From: Micromonospora sp. NBC_01796
GTDB taxonomy: Bacteria > Actinomycetota > Actinomycetes > Mycobacteriales > Micromonosporaceae
Reading direction: 5' to 3'
Length of the DNA: 64,000 nt
Assembly (NCBI RefSeq): GCF_035917455.1
Contig: NZ_CP109078.1
Location: forward strand, 3,534,001-3,598,000
The notes beneath the pieces are model-generated. The model was not told where the DNA came from, searched no databases, and was given only the letters and a program-made list of their open reading frames with translations. The first letter of the stretch is position 1. Every line of letters begins with the position of its first letter. Made by a program: the position numbers and the translations under genes. Shown piece after piece: positions 44,941 to 53,974 of the stretch.

Positions 44941-44946
44941 TATTGT
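44941..44946 (+). promoter_or_regulatory. -10 box of the HAD gene
   Basis: TATTGT lies 6 nt before the ATG at 44953, fitting a leaderless transcript. Confidence 0.4.
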
Positions 44947-44952
44947 GCTGCG

Positions 44953-45603
44953 ATGGGAACGGCTCGTAGGCACCTGGTTTGGGACTGGAACGGGACGCTG
45001 CTCAACGACCTCAGCCTGGTTGTCGCGTCGACCAACGTGGTGTTCGCCAGCGTCGGTGGACCGGTGGTCACGGCCGAGGAACACCGGCTCGGGTTTCGTC
45101 GCCCGATCTCCGAGTACTACGCCGACGTACTGGGCCGGGCGGTGGACACCGACGCGTTCGGCTCACTCGACAAGATCTTTCATGACGCGTACCGGACCGG
45201 GTTGACCACCTGCGAGCTGGCCGAGGACGCCACCACCGCCATGCGGTCCTGGACCGGCACCCAGTCGCTGCTGTCCATGTGGTTCCACGACGAGCTGGTC
45301 CCCGCCGTCGAGACGTACGGCCTGACCGCGATGTTCAACCGGATCGACGGTCTGCGGGGCACCGTCGGCGGCGACCACAAGGCCGACCATCTCGCGCGTC
45401 ACCTGGACGAACTCGGCATCGACGGCTCGTCGGTGGTGCTCATCGGCGACTCCATCGACGACGCTGACGCCGCCGACTCGGTCGGCGCCGCGAGCGTCCT
45501 CTATACCGGCGGCTTCACCGACCCGGCCCGCCTGCGCGCCTCCGGCCGCCCCGTAGCCGACACCCTCACCGAAGCGGTCCACCTAGCCCTCACCACCCCG
45601 TAA
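44953..45603 (+). CDS. HAD family hydrolase (phosphoglycolate phosphatase-like)
   Basis: A 216-residue HAD hydrolase. Motif I is VWDWNGTLLND and motif IV is LIGDSIDDADAA; the C1 cap is helical. It resembles phosphoglycolate-phosphatase-like enzymes. The leaderless start at ATG 44953 is supported by the -10 box. It lies between the glutaredoxin gene and the two-component genes and converges on the latter. Confidence 0.88.
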   Translation: MGTARRHLVWDWNGTLLNDLSLVVASTNVVFASVGGPVVTAEEHRLGFRRPISEYYADVLGRAVDTDAFGSLDKIFHDAYRTGLTTCELAEDATTAMRSWTGTQSLLSMWFHDELVPAVETYGLTAMFNRIDGLRGTVGGDHKADHLARHLDELGIDGSSVVLIGDSIDDADAADSVGAASVLYTGGFTDPARLRASGRPVADTLTEAVHLALTTP

Positions 45604-45618
45604 CCCCCTCCCCTCCCT

Positions 45619-45696
45619 CGTCGATCTTGCACTTTGGGTCGCTCACGTATGCCCCCAAAGAGGGACATGGCGGGAACCACAACTGCAAGATCGACG
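45619..45696. repeat. palindromic intergenic repeat, second family
   Basis: A 13-bp perfect inverted repeat CGTCGATCTTGCA (45619-45631 with 45684-45696) encloses a second stem CTTTGGG/CCCAAAG (45632-45638 with 45654-45660). A C-rich run flanks it on the left and a G-rich run on the right. It lies between convergent genes. Confidence 0.8.
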
Positions 45697-45737
45697 GCGG
45701 GAGTGGCGGGTGGGGGAGCGGGGGACGGGGGGTGGGG

Positions 45738-46400
45738 TTAGCCGCGGAGGTAGGTGAGGACGGCTAGGACTCGGCGGTGTTGTTCCTCGTCGGGGGGTAG
45801 GCGGAGTTTGGTGAAGATGTTCCGGACGTGTTTTTCCACGGCGCCGTCGCTGACGACGAGGGCGCGGGCGATGGCGGTGTTGGAGCGGCCCTCGGCCATC
45901 AGGCCGAGCACCTCGCGCTCGCGCGGGGTCAACTCGCGCAGCGGGTCGTCGCGGCGACGGCGGACCAGCAGTTGGCCGACCACCTCGGGGTCCAGGACGG
46001 TGCCACCGGCGGCGACCCGGCGGAGCGCGTCGAGGAACTCGTCGATCGCCGCCACCCGGTCCTTGAGCAGGTAGCCGATCCCGCCGCCGGCACCCGGTCC
46101 GGGATTGACCGTGGCGAGCAGGTCGTCGGCGTACGAGACCTCGACGTACTGGGAGAGAACCAGGATCGGGGCGCGGGGGACCAGCCGGCGGGCTTCCACC
46201 GCCGCCCGGAGACCCTCGTCGGTGTGGCTCGGCGGCATCCGTACGTCGACGATCGAGACGTCGGGCAGGTGGGCGACCACCGCCTCGACCAGGGCGGTGC
46301 CGTCTCCCACCGCGGCGACCACCTCGTGGCCGTGTTCGGTCAGCAGCCGGGCCAGCCCCTCGCGGAGCAGGAACGCGTCGTCGGCGATCACTACACGCAT
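45738..46400 (-). CDS. NarL/LuxR-family response regulator
   Basis: A 220-residue response regulator. The receiver domain starts MRVVIADDAFLLREGL with phospho-Asp in SIVDVRMPP; the C-terminal LuxR HTH is LTPREREVLGLMAEGRSNTA followed by IARALVVSDGAVEKHVRNIF. ATG at 46400 is chosen because longer in-frame sequence is not receiver-like. It lies downstream of its partner kinase with a gap of 107 nt. Targets are unknown. Confidence 0.92.
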   Translation of the reverse strand: MRVVIADDAFLLREGLARLLTEHGHEVVAAVGDGTALVEAVVAHLPDVSIVDVRMPPSHTDEGLRAAVEARRLVPRAPILVLSQYVEVSYADDLLATVNPGPGAGGGIGYLLKDRVAAIDEFLDALRRVAAGGTVLDPEVVGQLLVRRRRDDPLRELTPREREVLGLMAEGRSNTAIARALVVSDGAVEKHVRNIFTKLRLPPDEEQHRRVLAVLTYLRG

Positions 46401-46507
46401 GGCTCGGTTGTCTACCACGTTGTCGTCGGTCACGGCGTCACCGGCTCTGCTCGGGATGATCGTTTCGCTCGGTACGGGAGATCGGTGCGGGAGTTCGGTC
46501 GGCGGGC

Positions 46508-47800
46508 TCAGCACGGGAGCTCGGCGCGGATCTCGGTCGGGCCGCCGGCCGGGCTGATCACGGTCAGGGTGCCGCCGGTGGCGCGTACGCGGTCGGCGAT
46601 GCCGGCCAGCCCGTGCCCCTTGGAGAGGTGGGCGCCGCCCTCGCCGTCGTCGATCACCGCGATGTGCAGTTGACGGTCGGCGCGGGTGACGGTGAGCCAG
46701 CACTCGGTGGCCCGGCTGTGCTTGGCGACGTTGGTCAGGGCTTCGGCCACCACGAAGTAGGCGGCGTTCTCGACCGCCGGGTCGAGTCGGCCGGTGGGCG
46801 TACCGAGCTGCGGGTCGACGGTGAGCTCGACCGGGATCAGCCCCCGACCGGCGAGCGCGGCGAGGGCGCTGGGCAGGCCCCGGTCGACCAGGATCGGCGG
46901 GGCGATGCCACGGGAGAGCGCCCGCAACTCGGCGAGGGTGTCCCGGGTCTGGGTCAGTGCCTCGTCGAGGGTGCGCCGGGCCGCCTCCGGGTCGGTGGCG
47001 AGTTGGTGCTGGGCGCGGCTGATGTCCATGGCGAGCCGGACCAGGCGTTGCTGGGGGCCGTCGTGGATGTCGCGTTCGAGCCGGCGCAGGGCGCTGGCCT
47101 CGGCGGAGACGGCGGCCCGCTTCTGTTCCTCCAGCACGGTGATCCGGTTGCGCATCTCGGCGACCCCGGTGAGCAGGGCCCGGCCGAAGCTGGCCTGGAG
47201 CAGTGCGCAGCCGCGGACCACGATCGGGAGGGTGATCAGGAAGAAGATGCCGAAGGCGCTGTTCAGCCCGATCCGGGCGCCGGCCGAGTCGCCGAGGCCG
47301 AGGAGCTCGTTCAGCCCCTCGTTTCCGTCGCCCTGCGGCAGGGTCCAGTCGTACGCCCAGTAGAAGGAGCCGCCGATGGCGCCGGCCCACCAGGCGACGG
47401 TGACGACGAAGGTGGCCGCCGCCACGATCAGCTTGACGCAGCCGTGCGCCAGGTCGAGCCAGGACTGGCCGTCGGTGATCGGTACGAAGATCCGCCGCCA
47501 GGCGTTCGCCTCGGGCTCGGGGGCCCGGTACTGCGGCCGGATCCGGGGCTGGTGCAGTACGGCGGGCAGGCGCCGCCGTTCGAGGTCGGCCCAGGCCCGG
47601 GCGAGGTAGAGCGTGCCGGCGAGGATCGGAAGTCCGATCACGGTCACCATCAGGCCCACGCCGAGAGCCAGGCCGATGATCAACAAGATGAAACTGGCCA
47701 GCGCGAGTGGGAATCCGAGCAACACGTACGCCGAGTCGACGCCGAGTTGGCGCAGAATCGTGGACGGGGCCGGTTCGGCGTTGGCGGTGACGGTGGTCAT
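46508..47800 (-). CDS. sensor histidine kinase (HisKA_3, putative-sensor domain)
   Basis: A 430-residue NarX/DesK-type kinase. The N-terminal half has four membrane segments and matches the putative sensor domain found in actinobacterial kinases. HisKA_3 has the phospho-acceptor His in ERDIHDGPQQRLV; the ATPase domain has VVAEALTNVAKHSRA and KGHGLAGIADRVRATGG. ATG at 47800 follows a GGAGG site overlapping a -10-like TAGCGT box. The pair is not part of the mycobacterial gene order here, so it is a lineage insert. Confidence 0.92.
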   Translation of the reverse strand: MTTVTANAEPAPSTILRQLGVDSAYVLLGFPLALASFILLIIGLALGVGLMVTVIGLPILAGTLYLARAWADLERRRLPAVLHQPRIRPQYRAPEPEANAWRRIFVPITDGQSWLDLAHGCVKLIVAAATFVVTVAWWAGAIGGSFYWAYDWTLPQGDGNEGLNELLGLGDSAGARIGLNSAFGIFFLITLPIVVRGCALLQASFGRALLTGVAEMRNRITVLEEQKRAAVSAEASALRRLERDIHDGPQQRLVRLAMDISRAQHQLATDPEAARRTLDEALTQTRDTLAELRALSRGIAPPILVDRGLPSALAALAGRGLIPVELTVDPQLGTPTGRLDPAVENAAYFVVAEALTNVAKHSRATECWLTVTRADRQLHIAVIDDGEGGAHLSKGHGLAGIADRVRATGGTLTVISPAGGPTEIRAELPC

Positions 47801-48168
47801 GTCCTCCACGCTAGGCAACCGGACGACCGGTCCATATCCCGTCGGCCTGCCTATTTCCGGTAGGGCTGGCCTCACCTGCGCCGGTCCTCGCAGACCCACG
47901 ATAGCTGGTCGAGTTGGCGAGAATAGTCGGAATTGAGCCATAATCGATATGGCGGAACCGTACCGCCCTGAAGCCGATCTTGTGAATGGAGTTCCTGGTG
48001 AACCCGCGTCGCCTGGCTTCAAGATCGCGATTTGTGCACGTCTTCACAAGCGCCTACTCTGTTACTCCGACGAGCCCTGCTAGCACAGCCGGTCACAGCG
48101 GTCGCAAGCGGGAGCCCTGTAATGGCCCGCCACTCCGGCTGGTCGAGGATCGCACCGCACGGAGTCAC
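47801..48168. other. divergent gap between the histidine kinase and rex genes
   Basis: About 370 bp. It contains the rex promoter with a Rex operator at 48032-48049, and an untranslated leader of roughly 100 nt before the rex ATG. The kinase-side part has no clear motif. Confidence 0.6.
48032..48060 (+). promoter_or_regulatory. Rex operator and -10 box of the rex-hem operon
   Basis: TTGTGCACGTCTTCACAA (48032-48049) matches the Rex operator TTGTGAA-N4-TTCACAA in all but one conserved position. A -10 TACTCT lies at 48055-48060. NAD+-bound Rex would repress its own operon, and a rise in NADH would release it. Confidence 0.85.
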
Positions 48169-48996
48169 ATGAGTCAGCACCGCCCCGCAGGCGCGTCCGG
48201 GCGCGCCGGTGCCGTTCCGGCGCTTCCGGATCTCCCTGAGGCGACGGTCGCCCGGCTCCCCGAATACCTGCGTGCACTGCACAATCTCGCCGAAGCCGGT
48301 GACGACACGGTCTCCAGCGAGGGACTGGCAGCCGCCGCCGGGGTGAACTCGGCCAAGCTCCGTAAGGATCTCTCGCACCTCGGTTCGTACGGCACGCGGG
48401 GGGTCGGTTACGACGTCGCCCTCCTGATCGACCAGATCGAGTACGTCCTCGGCCTCACCCAACGCCGCGCGGTCGCGCTGGTCGGCGTGGGTAATCTCGG
48501 TCACGCGCTGGCCGGTTACGCCGGCTTCGCCAGCCGTGGCTTCCGGATCGCCGCCCTCTTCGACGCGGACCCGGCCCGGGTGGGCGAGGAGATCAACGGG
48601 CTGACCGTCCGGCACATCGACGACCTGCCGCTGACCGCCGCCGAGGAGGCGATCGCGATCGGGGTGATCGCGACCCCCGCCTCCGCCGCGCAGCGCGTCG
48701 CCGACCTGCTGGTGGCCGCCGGTGTGACCAGCATCCTCAACTTCGCGCCCTGCGTGCTCGGGGTGCCGGAGGGGGTGGACGTGCGCAAGGTCGACCTGGC
48801 GATCGAGTTGCAGATCCTCTCCTTCCACGAACACCGCAAGGCATCCTTGACCGCGTTGCCCGGCGGCCGGGCCGAGACCGATCCGGATCTCGCCGCCACC
48901 GGGACCGAGGACGTCACCGTCAGCGGCACCGGCACCAAGGAACCCGCCCCGCCGGGCCGTCCCCGCTCGAACCGTACGGAGGTGGTCGGCTCGTGA
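48169..48996 (+). CDS. rex: redox-sensing transcriptional repressor Rex
   Basis: A 275-residue repressor. The N-terminal winged helix is VARLPEYLRALHNLAEAGDD and VNSAKLRKDLSHLGSYGTRG, and the NAD(H)-binding Rossmann domain has VALVGVGNLGHALAGYAGF. It senses the NADH/NAD+ ratio. The C-terminal 50 residues are an Ala/Thr/Pro-rich tail that is not part of the Rex fold. ATG at 48169 is chosen from family alignment. The next gene (hemA) overlaps its stop by 4 nt. Confidence 0.97.
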   Translation: MSQHRPAGASGRAGAVPALPDLPEATVARLPEYLRALHNLAEAGDDTVSSEGLAAAAGVNSAKLRKDLSHLGSYGTRGVGYDVALLIDQIEYVLGLTQRRAVALVGVGNLGHALAGYAGFASRGFRIAALFDADPARVGEEINGLTVRHIDDLPLTAAEEAIAIGVIATPASAAQRVADLLVAAGVTSILNFAPCVLGVPEGVDVRKVDLAIELQILSFHEHRKASLTALPGGRAETDPDLAATGTEDVTVSGTGTKEPAPPGRPRSNRTEVVGS

Positions 48997-50342
48997 ACCT
49001 GCTCGTCGTCGGCGCGTCCTACCGCACCGCCCCGGTCGCCACGCTGGAGCGGCTCTCGGTCAGCACGGCCGACCTGCCCCGGATCCTCGACCGGCTGCTC
49101 GCCCAGACCTACATCGGCGAGGCCGTGGTGGTCTCGACCTGCAACCGGGTCGAGATCTACGCCGCGGTCTCCGGTTTCCACGGCGGTCTCGGCGACGTCT
49201 GCGCGGTGCTCGCCGCCGAGGCGGGCTGCTCGCCCGCGGACCTGGCCAACCATCTCTACGTCCACTACGACGAGGCCGCGGTCGAGCACGTGTTCCGGGT
49301 CGCCACCGGGCTGGACTCGATGGTCGTCGGCGAGGCGCAGATCCTGGGACAGCTCCGGGACGCCTACCACGTGGCGACCGAGGCGGACGCGGCCGGCCGG
49401 CAGTTGCACGAGTTGATGCAGCAGGCGCTGCGGGTCGGCAAGCGGGCCCATGCCGAGACCGGCATCGACCAGGCGGGCCAGAGCGTGGTCACCGCCGGGC
49501 TGGAGATCGCCGCCAACCGGTTCGGTGGATCGCTGTCCGACCGCCCGGCACTGGTGATCGGCGCGGGTGCGATGGGCGCCCTGGCCGTGGCGACGCTGAC
49601 CCGGCTCGGGCTCGGGTCGATCGCGGTCACCAACCGGGGCGCGGACCGGGCGTCGCGGCTGGCCGAGGCGTACGGCGCGACCGCCGTAGCCTTCGACGAT
49701 CTTACCGTAGCCCTGTCCACTGTGGACATCGTAGTCACCGCCACCGCGGCGATCGAGCCGGTGCTCACCCGCGAGACGGTGGCCGCCGCACTGGCCCGAC
49801 GGGCCGCGAACGGGTCCGCCACCCCGCTGGTCCTGCTCGACCTCGCCGTACCCCGGGATGTCGACGCGGCCGTGGCCGAGCTGCCCGGCGTACTCGTGGT
49901 CGACATCGACCGGCTCGCGGCCGACCTCGCCGACGGACCGGTCGCCACCGACGCCGCCGCGGTCGCCGACATCGTCACCAGCGAGGTGGCCGCCTTCCTC
50001 ACCTGGCTGCGCGGCGCCGAGGTGGTGCCCACCGTGGCAGCCCTTCGCGCCCGCGCCGACGAGGTGGTCACCGCCGAGCTGCGCCGGCTCGCCCAGCGCC
50101 GCCCCGACCTCACCGACGAACAGCGGGCCGACGTCGCGCACACCGTGCACCGGGTGGTGCAGCGGCTGCTGCACTCGCCGACCGTACGGGTCCGCCAGCT
50201 CGCCGCCGAGCCCGGCGGCGACCAGTACACCGCGCTGTTGCGTGAGCTCTTCGACCTCGAGGTGCCGAACACCTCGCCGGTCGAGGCCGTTCCCGACATC
50301 GCCCCACGGGTGTCGCTGCCCGCTCCGGGAGGAGACCGATGA
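48993..50342 (+). CDS. hemA: glutamyl-tRNA reductase
   Basis: A 449-residue enzyme of the C5 haem pathway that reduces glutamyl-tRNA to glutamate-1-semialdehyde. The catalytic Cys is in VVSTCNRVEIYA (Cys50). VATGLDSMVVGEAQILGQ and the NADPH-binding VIGAGAMGALA are conserved. GTG start overlaps the rex stop (GTGA). Coupling with rex ties tetrapyrrole synthesis to redox state. Confidence 0.97.
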   Translation: MNLLVVGASYRTAPVATLERLSVSTADLPRILDRLLAQTYIGEAVVVSTCNRVEIYAAVSGFHGGLGDVCAVLAAEAGCSPADLANHLYVHYDEAAVEHVFRVATGLDSMVVGEAQILGQLRDAYHVATEADAAGRQLHELMQQALRVGKRAHAETGIDQAGQSVVTAGLEIAANRFGGSLSDRPALVIGAGAMGALAVATLTRLGLGSIAVTNRGADRASRLAEAYGATAVAFDDLTVALSTVDIVVTATAAIEPVLTRETVAAALARRAANGSATPLVLLDLAVPRDVDAAVAELPGVLVVDIDRLAADLADGPVATDAAAVADIVTSEVAAFLTWLRGAEVVPTVAALRARADEVVTAELRRLAQRRPDLTDEQRADVAHTVHRVVQRLLHSPTVRVRQLAAEPGGDQYTALLRELFDLEVPNTSPVEAVPDIAPRVSLPAPGGDR

Positions 50343-51304
50343 CCGCGCTACGTCTGGGCACCCGGGGCAGCGCCCTGGCCATGGCCCAGTCCGGCATGAT
50401 CGCCGACGCGGTCCGGGCCGCCACCGGCCGGGAGGTCGAACTGGTCGAGGTGGTCACCGCCGGCGACCGGTCCTCCGCCCCGGTGCAGCGGCTCGGCGTC
50501 GGGGTCTTCGTCTCGGCGCTGCGCGACGCGCTGCTCGCCCGGGAGATCGACTTCGCCGTGCACTCGTACAAGGACCTGCCCACCGCGCCCGCGGACGGCC
50601 TGCACATCGCGGCCGTACCCGAGCGGGAGGACCCCCGCGACGCGCTGGTCGCCCGGGACGGTCGCACCCTGGCCGAGCTGCCGCCCGGCGCGACCATCGG
50701 CACCGGCGCGCTGCGCCGGATCGCCCAACTGCACGCACTCGGACTCCAGTTCGAGATCACCCCGATCCGCGGCAACGTCGACACCCGCGTCAAGCGCGTG
50801 CTCGGCCCGGATGCGGACCTTGACGCGGTGGTGCTCGCCCGAGCCGGACTGAGCCGGCTCGGCCGTACCGCCGAGATCACCGAGACGCTCGATCCGATGC
50901 TGATGTTGCCCGCGCCCGCCCAGGGTGCTCTCGCGGTCGAGTGCCGCGGCGACGATCAGGAGCTGATCGATCTGCTCGCCCTGCTCGACCACGCACCGAC
51001 CCGGGCCGCGATCACCGCGGAACGCGCGTTGCTGGCCACCCTGGAGGCCGGCTGTAGCGCACCGGTCGCCGCATTCGCGGAACTCGCCGAGGGCGACGAC
51101 GGCGATGAGATCTACCTGCGCGGGGCGGTGATCAGTCCGGACGGGGCCCGTGACCTCCGGCTGTCCCGCACCGGTACGCCCGCCGACGCTGAGGAGATCG
51201 GTAAGGCGCTCGCCGCCGAACTCCTCGACCGCGGCGCCGACTCGATCCTCGGTACGCCTTCGCACCCCGGCGCGAGGACCCAGCATTTTGGAGCACAGCC
51301 ATGA
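50339..51304 (+). CDS. hemC: porphobilinogen deaminase (hydroxymethylbilane synthase)
   Basis: A 321-residue enzyme that polymerises four porphobilinogen units to hydroxymethylbilane. The cofactor-binding Cys is in LEAGCSAPVAAFA (Cys239), and VHSYKDLP and PIRGNVDTR are substrate-binding motifs. The ATG overlaps the hemA stop (ATGA). Followed by hemD with another ATGA overlap. Confidence 0.97.
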   Translation: MTALRLGTRGSALAMAQSGMIADAVRAATGREVELVEVVTAGDRSSAPVQRLGVGVFVSALRDALLAREIDFAVHSYKDLPTAPADGLHIAAVPEREDPRDALVARDGRTLAELPPGATIGTGALRRIAQLHALGLQFEITPIRGNVDTRVKRVLGPDADLDAVVLARAGLSRLGRTAEITETLDPMLMLPAPAQGALAVECRGDDQELIDLLALLDHAPTRAAITAERALLATLEAGCSAPVAAFAELAEGDDGDEIYLRGAVISPDGARDLRLSRTGTPADAEEIGKALAAELLDRGADSILGTPSHPGARTQHFGAQP

Positions 51305-52881
51305 TCCGCACCCGTAAGCCCGCAGGCCACATCGCGTTCGTCGGGGCAGGCCCCGGCGACCCCGGCCTGCTGACCCGCCGGGCGCACGACGCGCTGGTCG
51401 AGGCGGACCAGGTCATCTTCGACCGGGGCGTCCCCGAGTCGCTGCTCGATGTCCTGCGCGCCGAGGCCAAGGAGGACGCCCAGTTCAGCCCGGCGGAGGG
51501 CGCCCCCGGCGACGTCGCCAAGGTACTGATCTCCGCGGCCCGTTCCGGGCTGTCCGCGGTGCACCTCGTCGCCGGTGACCCGTTCGGCCACGACTCCGTG
51601 GTCAAGGAGGTGCAGGCGGTCGTCCGTACCGCGGTGCACTTCGAGGTGGTACCGGGCATCGGCCAGGCCGAGGGCGTGGCCAGCTACGCCGGGGTTCCGC
51701 TGCCGGGCGTACGCACCGCCGCCGACGTCGACGACGTCACCGCGCTGGACTTCGAGGCGCTCGCCGCCGCGGTCAACCGGGGTTCGCTCGCGCTCGCCGT
51801 GGACGCCGGTGACCTCGCCGCCGTCCGGGACGGACTGCTCGCGGTCGGCGTCGACGGCGCCACCCCGGTCGGGGTGACCGGTGACGGCACCGGCGAGACG
51901 CAGTACACCACCACCTCGACGGTGGACAGCTTCGTCGCCGCCGCGCTCGGTTTCACCGGCCGGGTCGTCCTCACCCTGGGCGCCGGGGTCAGCCAGCGGG
52001 ACAAGCTGAGCTGGTGGGAGAACCGCCCGCTGTACGGCTGGAAGGTGCTGGTCCCGCGCACCAAGGAGCAGGCCGGCGTGATGAGCGCCCGGCTGCGCGC
52101 GTACGGGGCGATCCCGTGCGAGGTGCCGACGATCGCGGTCGAGCCGCCCCGTACCCCGGCCCAGATGGAGCGGGCGGTCAAGGGCCTGGTCGACGGCAGG
52201 TACGCCTGGGTGATCTTCACCTCGGTCAACGCCGTACGCGCGGTCTGGGAGAAGTTCGCCGAGCACGGCCTGGACGCCCGCCACTTTGGCGGCGTCAAGA
52301 TCGCCTGTATCGGCGAGGCCACCGCCGACGCGGTCCGCGCCTTCGGCATCCAGCCCGAGCTGGTGCCGGCCGGGGACCAGTCCTCGGAGGGCCTGCTGGC
52401 CGAGTTCTCCCCGCACGACGAGATTCTCGACCCGGTCGGCCGGGTGCTGCTGCCGCGCGCCGACATCGCGACCGAGACCCTCGCCGCCGGGCTGACCGAG
52501 CGGGGCTGGGAGGTCGACGACGTCACCGCCTACCGGACCGTACGGGCGGCCCCGCCGCCGGCCGAGATCCGGGACGCGATCAAGTCGGGCGGGTTCGACG
52601 CCGTCCTGTTCACGTCCTCATCGACAGTGCGCAATTTAGTGGGTATCGCGGGCAAGCCGCACCCTCGTACGGTTGTTGCAGTGATCGGACCGAAGACGGC
52701 CGAGACGGCAACCGAGTTTGGCCTGCGGGTGGATGCCCAGCCGACCAACGCCTCGGTGCCCGACCTCGTCGAGGCGCTCGCCTCATACGCCGTCGAACTG
52801 CGCGAGAAGCTGGCGGCGATGCCGGCCAAGCAGCGCCGTGGCTCGAAGGTGCAGGGGCCGACCGCGTTGCGGTTCCGCTGA
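51301..52881 (+). CDS. hemD: uroporphyrinogen-III methyltransferase/synthase fusion
   Basis: A 526-residue bifunctional protein. Residues of about 1-245 are a CobA/CysG-type SAM-dependent methyltransferase domain (GAGPGDPGLLTRRAHDALVE, LVAGDPFGH). Residues of about 255-505 are uroporphyrinogen-III synthase (ARLRAYGAIPCEVPTIAVEP, VIFTSVNAVRAVWE). The same fusion is typical of actinobacteria (Rv0511 type). It supplies both haem and sirohaem/cobalamin branches. Confidence 0.93.
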   Translation: MIRTRKPAGHIAFVGAGPGDPGLLTRRAHDALVEADQVIFDRGVPESLLDVLRAEAKEDAQFSPAEGAPGDVAKVLISAARSGLSAVHLVAGDPFGHDSVVKEVQAVVRTAVHFEVVPGIGQAEGVASYAGVPLPGVRTAADVDDVTALDFEALAAAVNRGSLALAVDAGDLAAVRDGLLAVGVDGATPVGVTGDGTGETQYTTTSTVDSFVAAALGFTGRVVLTLGAGVSQRDKLSWWENRPLYGWKVLVPRTKEQAGVMSARLRAYGAIPCEVPTIAVEPPRTPAQMERAVKGLVDGRYAWVIFTSVNAVRAVWEKFAEHGLDARHFGGVKIACIGEATADAVRAFGIQPELVPAGDQSSEGLLAEFSPHDEILDPVGRVLLPRADIATETLAAGLTERGWEVDDVTAYRTVRAAPPPAEIRDAIKSGGFDAVLFTSSSTVRNLVGIAGKPHPRTVVAVIGPKTAETATEFGLRVDAQPTNASVPDLVEALASYAVELREKLAAMPAKQRRGSKVQGPTALRFR

Positions 52882-52944
52882 CCGACCGAGGAACGGTCGG
52901 GGCGACCAGTCGGGTCGCGCCGACCGGGTAGTACAGGAGGGCTC

Positions 52945-53928
52945 ATGTCGTACCCCGACATCCGACCGCGACGGTTGCGGCGTACCCCGGCGATCCGCCG
53001 GCTGGTGACCGAGACCCGGGTGGCGCCGGCCGAGCTGGTGCTGCCGATGTTCGTCAAGGAAGGGCTGGCCGAACCCCGGCCGATCGCGACCCTGCCGGGG
53101 GTGCTGCAACACTCCCGCGACTCGCTGCGCAAGGCGGCGGTCGAGGCGGTCCGGGCCGGGGTCGGCGGCATCATGCTGTTCGGCGTGCCGGCCACCCGGG
53201 ACGAGCGGGGTTCCGGCGGGATCGACCCGGACGGCATCCTCAACGTGGCGCTGCGGGACCTCACCGCCGAGCTGGGCGACAGCACGGTGCTGATGAGCGA
53301 CCTGTGCCTGGACGAGTTCACCTCGCACGGGCACTGCGGCCTGCTCGCCCCGGACGGCAGCGTGGACAACGACGCGACCCTGGCCGCGTACGCCGAGATG
53401 GCCGTGGTCCAGGCCGCCTCCGGCGCCCAGATGGTCGGGCCGTCCGGGATGATGGACGGCCAGGTCGGTGTGGTCCGCCGGGCTCTGGACGCGGCCGGCT
53501 ACCAGGACACCTCGGTCCTGGCGTACGCGGTGAAGTACGCCTCGGCGTTCTTCGGCCCGTTCCGGGACGCGGTCGAGTCCGCGTTGCAGGGCGACCGGAA
53601 GAGCTACCAGCAGGACCCGGCGAACCTGCGGGAGTCCCTGCGCGAGGTGCAGCTCGACATCGCCGAGGGCGCCGATCTGGTGATGGTGAAGCCGGCGGGG
53701 CCCTACCTCGACGTGCTGGCCGCGGTCCGCGACTCGGTGGACGTGCCGGTCGCCGCCTACCAGGTCTCCGGCGAGTACGCGATGGTCGAGGCAGCCGCGG
53801 CGAACGGTTGGATCGACCGGGAGCGGGCGATCATGGAATCGCTCACCTCGATCCGCCGGGCCGGGGCGCAGGTCATCCTCACGTACTGGGCCGTCGAGGC
53901 GGCCAAGATGCTGCGCGAGAGTTACTGA
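52945..53928 (+). CDS. hemB: porphobilinogen synthase (delta-aminolevulinic acid dehydratase)
   Basis: A 327-residue HemB that condenses two aminolevulinate molecules. The Schiff-base lysines are in [14 protein letters not shown] (Lys197) and [12 protein letters not shown] (Lys249). [12 protein letters not shown] is the metal-region motif. ATG at 52945 has AGGAGGG 4-6 nt upstream. It is the last gene of the rex-hem block; hemL is not in this window. Confidence 0.97.
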   Translation: MSYPDIRPRRLRRTPAIRRLVTETRVAPAELVLPMFVKEGLAEPRPIATLPGVLQHSRDSLRKAAVEAVRAGVGGIMLFGVPATRDERGSGGIDPDGILNVALRDLTAELGDSTVLMSDLCLDEFTSHGHCGLLAPDGSVDNDATLAAYAEMAVVQAASGAQMVGPSGMMDGQVGVVRRALDAAGYQDTSVLAYAVKYASAFFGPFRDAVESALQGDRKSYQQDPANLRESLREVQLDIAEGADLVMVKPAGPYLDVLAAVRDSVDVPVAAYQVSGEYAMVEAAAANGWIDRERAIMESLTSIRRAGAQVILTYWAVEAAKMLRESY

Positions 53929-53946
53929 CCCGGACGGGACCGACCG

Positions 53947-53974
53947 GGGTCCGGCGCTACGGCGTGCCGGACCC
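53947..53974. terminator. hairpin between hemB and the GNAT gene
   Basis: A 9-bp stem GGGTCCGGC/GCCGGACCC (53947-53955 with 53966-53974) starts 19 nt after the hemB stop. Its loop contains the stop codon of the convergent GNAT gene. Confidence 0.55.

Noticed and set aside
46401-47390. Upstream extension of the response regulator frame
   Set aside because: It overlaps the histidine kinase in another frame and is not receiver-like. The ATG at 46400 opens the conserved receiver domain.
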